From Branchiostoma belcheri (taxonomy: Eukaryota > Chordata > Leptocardii > Amphioxiformes > Branchiostomatidae), in assembly GCF_001625305.1 (NCBI RefSeq), contig NW_017802436.1, positions 937,251 through 1,001,250 on the forward strand: a DNA stretch of 64,000 nt, given 5' to 3'. Positions 58,649-64,000 of the stretch are shown here, one piece after another. Position 1 is the first letter of the stretch. Every line of letters starts with the position of its first letter. The translations under genes and the position numbers were made by a program. Under the pieces are notes generated by a model. The model was not told where the DNA came from. It saw nothing but the letters and a program-made list of their open reading frames with translations, and searched no databases.

Positions 58649-58754
58649 TTTCTCGGTTGATGAGTTTCCCGGTCTGATTTGTAACAGGACGTACAAATGA
58701 CCACTGTTGTTCCTGACGCCACGAGTGGCAATCATTGAATGGACCGCAAATCAT

Positions 58755-59012
58755 TGCAGAATGCGTCGTTGCTGTGGTCAAATTCCCCCAGAACTATCAT
58801 AGACTGGAACTCGTTGCCACCAAGCACAGTTGGGGCATCATCACTAGAAAGCTTTAAACGACCCCTGCATTTTAAATGTGATGTGCAAAGATTGAGTGTA
58901 ACAAGTCGTTCGGTGTGATATAGATAGCTGCCACCGCGCCGCGTGCCTGCGAAGCTGGTGTGTTACGCCGAAGGGTGGTTATTCCGGCTATACTGATTCA
59001 GATGCAGATACA
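58755..59012 (+). pseudogene. CR1-like LINE 3' end
   Basis: Plus strand has WNSLPPSTV-like and SLESFK codons, then CCGCGCCGCGTGCCTGCGAA and the GTGTTACGCCGAAGGG tail to 59012. Confidence 0.8.
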
Positions 59013-59014
59013 AG

Positions 59015-60265
59015 GGCGACGTTATACTATGAGGTATCTCTGCGATATAGCACGACTCGAGATCTAGTAAAAAACAACGTACTACCGAGCAATCATGGAA
59101 AAGAATTGCACACTTGGATTCAAACGAAGACACGTTCCTGCCAGCTAGTAACATCATGCCAAGCTACCAATGTCTCCTGATTAAAAAAAAAAAATTATCG
59201 TAACTACCAAATAGCAAATCTGATCAAGGACAAGAAGCAAAATGCCATAACAAACCAGTCATCAGTTCAGTTAGATTCTAACCCTACAACAGGTTTTCCA
59301 ACTGTTGGAAGCCGTATCGGAAACCTTTATACTATGGGCAAAAACAATGTTAAGAATAACAATGGTTGGAATATTTTAAAATCTCTATTTACATTTATGA
59401 TACCCAACGTATTTGCAAGGATATCATTGAACAAATTGAACACACTTGCAGATAAATACAATGGCTAACCTACCTAGGTTTTAAGAACATATTAATTCTG
59501 ATAACCTCTGTTCTGACACAAATGGGCAAGATAGTGTAATCAGCAATTTCCATGACCAACAGAGACTAACAAGCTGATAGTGTATACAAACACGCTGATA
59601 CAAAAAGGAATCAGAAGAAAACCATTCCATACCTTCTCTTCACTACCTAGGCCCTTAGCAGCAGCTTTATCCCTCACGCAGCCCGTTCCGTTCGTCTGAT
59701 GCGTCAGCAGAGTTAGTTTCACGTTGCGCTCGTGCTGCCTTTCCTGGCCCTAAATAGCCGATCCCTCCTGACGCAATCGTACAAAGTTTGTAACCAAGGA
59801 GTTGTTGGTCTCCACCACCTAACTACGCAGTACTGCACCTTCCGCCGTTGCCACCACACACACTGGCTGACTGGGCCGCTAAAGAGAGCGGCTCTTGACA
59901 TTGGCTGTGTGTGTAATTGGCTGGCTCGTATCAGCTGCCAGCGCGTGGGAATTCAATCCCCCAATCGCAGGCATTACCTTCCGGAGCGATTACCTTCCTC
60001 ACGACGCTGTAGCGCGTTCATCAGGTGCAATTTGAACGTTAGGGCCTCTGCCCACAAGCAGGGTAAGGCAATAGAAAGCCCCCTGGGACCGCATGTAGGC
60101 TCGCCAGTGATGCCTATCTCTAGCTACACGTCTTTGATACTGTTATGTTACCGATTCGCAGACACGCTTGTAGATAAGCCAGCAGAAGATAGATCGCTTC
60201 ATTTCGCTGCCGTTGACAAGTGTTGGAGATATGGGCAAGATTAGCTGCCGGGCTAGACGCTAAGA
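59015..60265. other. No gene recognised
   Basis: A 170-codon plus frame at 59732-60244 in higher-GC DNA shows no motif, and its opposite strand is also open in places. Not called as a gene. Confidence 0.4.
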
Positions 60266-60270
60266 CGTGC

Positions 60271-60618
60271 AGCTCACAACTTAATCTTCGGCAATAAGGA
60301 TAGGAGATCATTTTACGTACAGGTATGATCTTATAATATCCCGGTTAAAGAAGCTTAGCTTTGCGTTGATAATAAGTGACTTATAGTTCTCTTATACACG
60401 TATGCATGTGTGAATAACGAGAATGGTAATTACCCATTTTATCGCTCACAACTTAATCTTAGGCAATAATAAGGATAGAAGATCATTTTACGTACCGGTA
60501 TGATCTTATAATATCCCGGTTAAATAAGCTTAGCTTTGCGTTGATAAAGTGACTGATAGTTTTCTTTTACACGTGTGTACGTGTGAATAATGAGAATGGT
60601 AATTGCTCCTTTTATCGC
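60271..60618 (+). repeat. Tandem duplication, about 173 bp
   Basis: GCTCACAACTTAATCTT to GAATGGTAATT occurs twice with few changes. Confidence 0.9.
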
Positions 60619-60619
60619 T

Positions 60620-61915
60620 CGAAAACAGGAACAAAACGTTCCCACTTATACTGTATTTTGTAAGTCATAGTATTTATCAAGTTTTAGTTTTAGCAGTAAA
60701 AGTAGCGAAAGCACATATCGCAAGACAACAGACACCCTGAAGTGTTTGTTGTCACAATCACATAGTTCACACCTTCATGACGTCGTCTGACGTCACAGGG
60801 CATAATTGTGACGTAAACTGGACTGCCTTAAGACTCCTTATCTGAATTTTAAAGAGCGTGTCTCATTTTCCTGGCTAAAATACTTCAGCCTGAGACTTAG
60901 TTTAAAGGTTCCCCTAGGACGGAAAATCACCGAAAATGTGTTAATTTCTTTTAATCCTTTCAACACTGTAATGTAATGATGACACCATAACGATAATCAT
61001 CTTCCTATGACGCCATGAGCTGTGAGACATATTATGCTGAAGAGCATAAAAGAGTTATTTTAAAGCGACATCACAGCAGGGTGCCTTGTCAGATCTTCAC
61101 AGCATTCTTTTCTACTCTCCAAGCAGAGGTTGTGGGGAAATGATCTTTAGCTTTTTATATATGGCCCTTTTTGTCGGTACCCCCACCTGTCGGTGGCCGG
61201 TGACCTTCTCTTTAATGAATACTGTCTGGTCAATTTGATACTGTCTTTTTGCCACTGAAAGGGATCTTCTTGGAGATTAAGTCTTTTCTGCTGAGATCAC
61301 AACACTAGTTGTGGAAATGACAGAGACATCGAAGTGGTAAGTTCTGTGTGATATACTTGGATCACACGGAAGCGTATGTAGAAGCCTTAAAGTCACTTTA
61401 AACTTCTGAGTCTCTTTTGACTCTCGCAAGACGTGCTGAAATGAAAGCACTGAATCACCCTCCTATCCACGTGTCTGGATAGACCAGATGCAGCTCAGAA
61501 TGGCTCTCTTTAATGTTTTTTTTCTTTCTCACTTATTGAAATAGGTGGAGTGGAAGAAACAAAACGGTTCCTGGGTTGAAGTGATTCATTGAGAGCTGGT
61601 TTATATATACGCCAATAGTTTCAACAAGTTAGACATCGACAGTTTTTGTTGTTTATTCTACACAATCAACGCCTGTGATACCTGTCACCATATATGACCA
61701 GATCTAAATAAAAAGACACTTCTTACAAAGTGTTTTATTTTATTAAATGGGTCTCTTTATTCTCTTTAAATCAATGACGAATGTTGAAATTATTAAGCCA
61801 AAAATAAGGTGGATTAAGTATGTAATTTATGCTACGGTAGAAACCCCACTCACGTTTTAAACTCGCCGGATTCAACAAGTGATATATCCTCCTTTACTAA
61901 AAACAATTGTTATTA
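60620..61915. other. No gene recognised
   Basis: No supported feature. Confidence 0.45.
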
Positions 61916-61924
61916 AAGATCTTC

Positions 61925-62165
61925 GACGTCTCCAAAGGTTTTGTAATATTCCCACATTATGCAAATCGTCTACAAAGCTTTTGTAACATTTTTACATTAT
62001 GCAAATCTTCTCCAAAGCTTTTGTAACATTTCTACATTACGCAACATCGCCTCCAAAGTTTTGTAGCATTTTCACATTACGCACATTGTCTCCAAAGGTT
62101 TTGTAGCATTTCGACATTATGAATACTGCCTCCAAAGGTTTTGTAACATTTCCATATTACGCACT
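61925..62165. repeat. 40-bp minisatellite, six units
   Basis: Unit TCTCCAAAGGTTTTGTAACATT...ACATTATGCA. Units are contiguous, with no conserved-repeat/variable-spacer pattern. Confidence 0.9.
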
Positions 62166-62191
62166 CCCTGTTTACCACCAGATGAATTGAC

Positions 62192-62542
62192 TGCCTGCGC
62201 CAAGGCAAGAAAAATGATGGGTCCGGCGGGAGCGCGCACACACTGGCGACAATTAGACCACCGATTGTGACATCGTCTCTAGCCTCCACCAGGCTTCGTG
62301 AGGCGGCTGGAAAGATTAGAAATCGGCCAAATAGAGATATAACATGCCAAGGGAGTTGGTCTGCTTTAGAGTACAGTTTGCCACTCGGGAGCGTTGTCAG
62401 TGCTATCTCTCCACTTGGCCGATTTCTACTATTTTCAGCCACCTAACGAAGCCTGGTAGAGGCCTTCTCGCGCCAAGGCAAGAGAAATGATGGGTCCGGC
62501 GGGAGCGCGCACACTGGCGACAATTAGACCACCGATAGTGAA
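62192..62542. repeat. 76-bp direct repeats around an inverted-repeat element
   Basis: GATGGGTCCGGCGGGAGCGC and GGCGACAATTAGACCACCGA occur at both ends (62217-62268, 62488-62540). Confidence 0.85.
62279..62465. mobile_element. 187-bp MITE with long terminal inverted repeats
   Basis: Left CCTCCACCAGGCTTCGTGAG and right (complement) CCTCTACCAGGCTTCGTTAG; arms extend about 60 bp including GAAATCGGCCAA. Confidence 0.8.
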
Positions 62543-62544
62543 GT

Positions 62545-63310
62545 ACCCGGACGCTGTGATTTACTGCATGGCATTTATAGGCTCATGTGGAGGCAGCTGA
62601 TGAGTTGGGCTTGGTGCTGACGTGACGGTTCTAATTTGTCAAGGCGAAACTTTAGTGCCCATGTGAGGCTTTTTGTGAGTGTGTTTGTACATGTATTGTA
62701 ACCCACCAAAACGAAGCGTGCTTGTCACACGCCTACATTCTTCCTATTATTTTCTTTTTTTTTCTTTCTTTTTGACACCCTGCTATCAAAGTAGGAGAAA
62801 TACTTTGATGATGCATTTTAATTACATTGAGTGCTCCGAGGGCCTTAATTCCTACAGGATTAAAGCTCTAAGCCAGAGTTTGTCTTATTGTGGCTGTGCT
62901 TTGAAAATCCTGTGTCCTTTTTGAAGCTTGATAATTAAATATGTGACGTTGCTACTAAGGGTTCATCTATCTAACAGATGCAACGTTCAAACGATTCGTT
63001 ATGTCACAGACGCTGAATCAACAAGTAGAAAATTTCAGCCGACATAAGCAACAGTTGTATAAAGAAAACAGATTCTTACACTGGTGATGTGTTTGAAACT
63101 TACTACCGTATGTGGACAGGTTTGTTCTCACTGGCAAACGTTTTTCATATGTGAATGTCGCGTAAAATCTTTTCCCCGAAAGTTCATGGAAATAACTGCT
63201 GCATGGGAAAATAATCTTACGTTTCTATACATCAATATGCAATCAGCATGGCGCTGTCTGGTGACGTTCTGTCCCAGGCGTGTAAAATACAAGAACTATA
63301 TATATATAAT
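62545..63310. other. No gene recognised
   Basis: No supported feature. Confidence 0.45.
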
Positions 63311-63317
63311 CGTAGAA

Positions 63318-63445
63318 TGTAACTTGTTGAACAGTTGGGGCATCATGAAAGCTTTATACAACTCCTGCAATTATATGTTCAAAGATTGAGTGTAACAAAT
63401 TGTTCGGTGTAATGTGAGCAGTACAGGCTGCACAGATAGATATAG
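63318..63445 (+). mobile_element. CR1-like LINE 3' end, truncated
   Basis: GAAAGCTTTA(T)ACAACTCCTG, TTCAAAGATTGAGTGTAACA and a shortened tail ending ACAGATAGATATAG. Confidence 0.7.
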
Positions 63446-63717
63446 TATGTCCATGAAGTCCGTTTGCCCACCGAGGGACTTTTGAGAAGTGGCTTACATG
63501 TGGGAGGAAAACAAATGAAGCGGCCCTATGTTTCCTCATTCAAATAATCCCCGCCATCGTGACCTACCATTGAGTCATCGATTCACAGAAAGGCCATCCC
63601 GATTTATTTATCCAGGGACTTGATTTGCTATCTGAACCGGAACTTCAAGGGGAGAAGAATTGCCCACGTTCTTCGAACCACTTATCAGCTCTAATGCTGA
63701 ATGATTTACCGTTATAA

Positions 63718-64000
63718 GGCCACACCAATCTGATTTGTTGGTTCTCGGATATTTTCAGAAAAAAAATTAAGTGACAGGGCAAAAAAATAAAATAAATAAA
63801 AGCAGGCTAAGGTTTTCTACGATACATATGAGTCATGAAGTCAATATACCAGGCTGCTTTGTAATTCATACAATTAATTACAACTCGAAAAGAAGTCACT
63901 TTCTTTAACTGTTTGGGCCAAAATATAAGCATTATGGAGTTGATTGAGAGGCTGTTTTTTTTTGCAAATCAGAAAAAATGAAGCGGTACAATCCGTGAAC
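63718..64000 (+). mobile_element. MITE family A, cut by window end
   Basis: Starts GGCCACACCAATCTGATTTG after TAA. Body and the TTTGCAAATCAGAAAAAATG block match other copies. The right end lies outside. Confidence 0.8.

Noticed and set aside
59732-60244. 170-codon plus-strand open frame
   Set aside because: No motif; higher GC content makes chance open frames likely.
61925-62165. CRISPR-like array
   Set aside because: Contiguous minisatellite units without conserved repeats and unique spacers, in animal DNA. The 10.3 kb array is rejected for the same reason.

Overview
The window looks like repeat-dense animal DNA, most likely from an amphioxus (Branchiostoma). The grounds are many copies of a short inverted-repeat element starting GGCCACACCAATTTAATTTG, which I recall as abundant in cephalochordates, together with CR1-like LINE ends, tRNA-derived SINEs and Penelope-like termini. 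The species call comes from memory of repeat families, not from a search. There are no operons, rRNA genes or CRISPR arrays. Most of the 64 kb is transposon debris, local tandem duplication and unremarkable AT-rich DNA.

The one convincing host gene is on the minus strand and encodes a relaxin/insulin-family preprohormone. Exon 1 (34331-34508) holds the start codon, signal peptide, a relaxin-type B chain and a Lys-Arg processing site. It ends at a phase-1 donor. Exon 2 (9106-9452) starts at a phase-1 acceptor and holds the connecting peptide, an Arg/Gly-rich processing tract, and an A chain whose last Cys is followed directly by the stop codon. The joined reading frame is 174 residues, with an intron of about 24.9 kb. 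Around exon 1 its two edges have been copied separately: the acceptor/signal-peptide half about five more times upstream (34.58-35.19 kb), and the B-chain/donor half once downstream as a broken pseudoexon (33.95-34.02 kb). A 111-bp retroposon sits against the exon 2 acceptor.

Region by region: 1-700 is a near-identical copy of 2646-3350 that ends at an N gap, possibly an assembly duplicate. 1-4 kb holds LINE remains, an inverted-repeat element and a tRNA-derived SINE. 4.7-6.2 kb holds a Penelope-type ribozyme relic, SINE tails and a LINE tail. 9.1-10.6 kb holds hormone exon 2 and a minisatellite inside an inverted-repeat element. 12.7-18.1 kb holds satellites, MITEs, two hammerhead-like elements at 15.3 and 18.9 kb, and LINE reverse-transcriptase pieces. 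20.7-23.5 kb holds MITEs, a LINE 3' end with a long open frame and another reverse-transcriptase relic. 24.5-27.6 kb holds a TG microsatellite, a tandem duplication with SINE heads, and a structurally intact hammerhead element with target-site duplication. 27.9-33.1 kb is MITE, LINE and tandem-repeat DNA. 33.7-35.6 kb is the hormone exon 1 cluster. 36-47 kb is mainly local duplications, inverted-repeat elements and microsatellites. 47-64 kb holds LINE 3' ends ending in an ACAGAT-type repeat, tandem duplications, a second SINE and a final MITE cut by the window edge.

The repeats explain most of the spurious open frames. The most informative observations are the hormone gene with its exon-edge amplification, and the family of Penelope-like termini carrying minimal hammerhead ribozyme cores.
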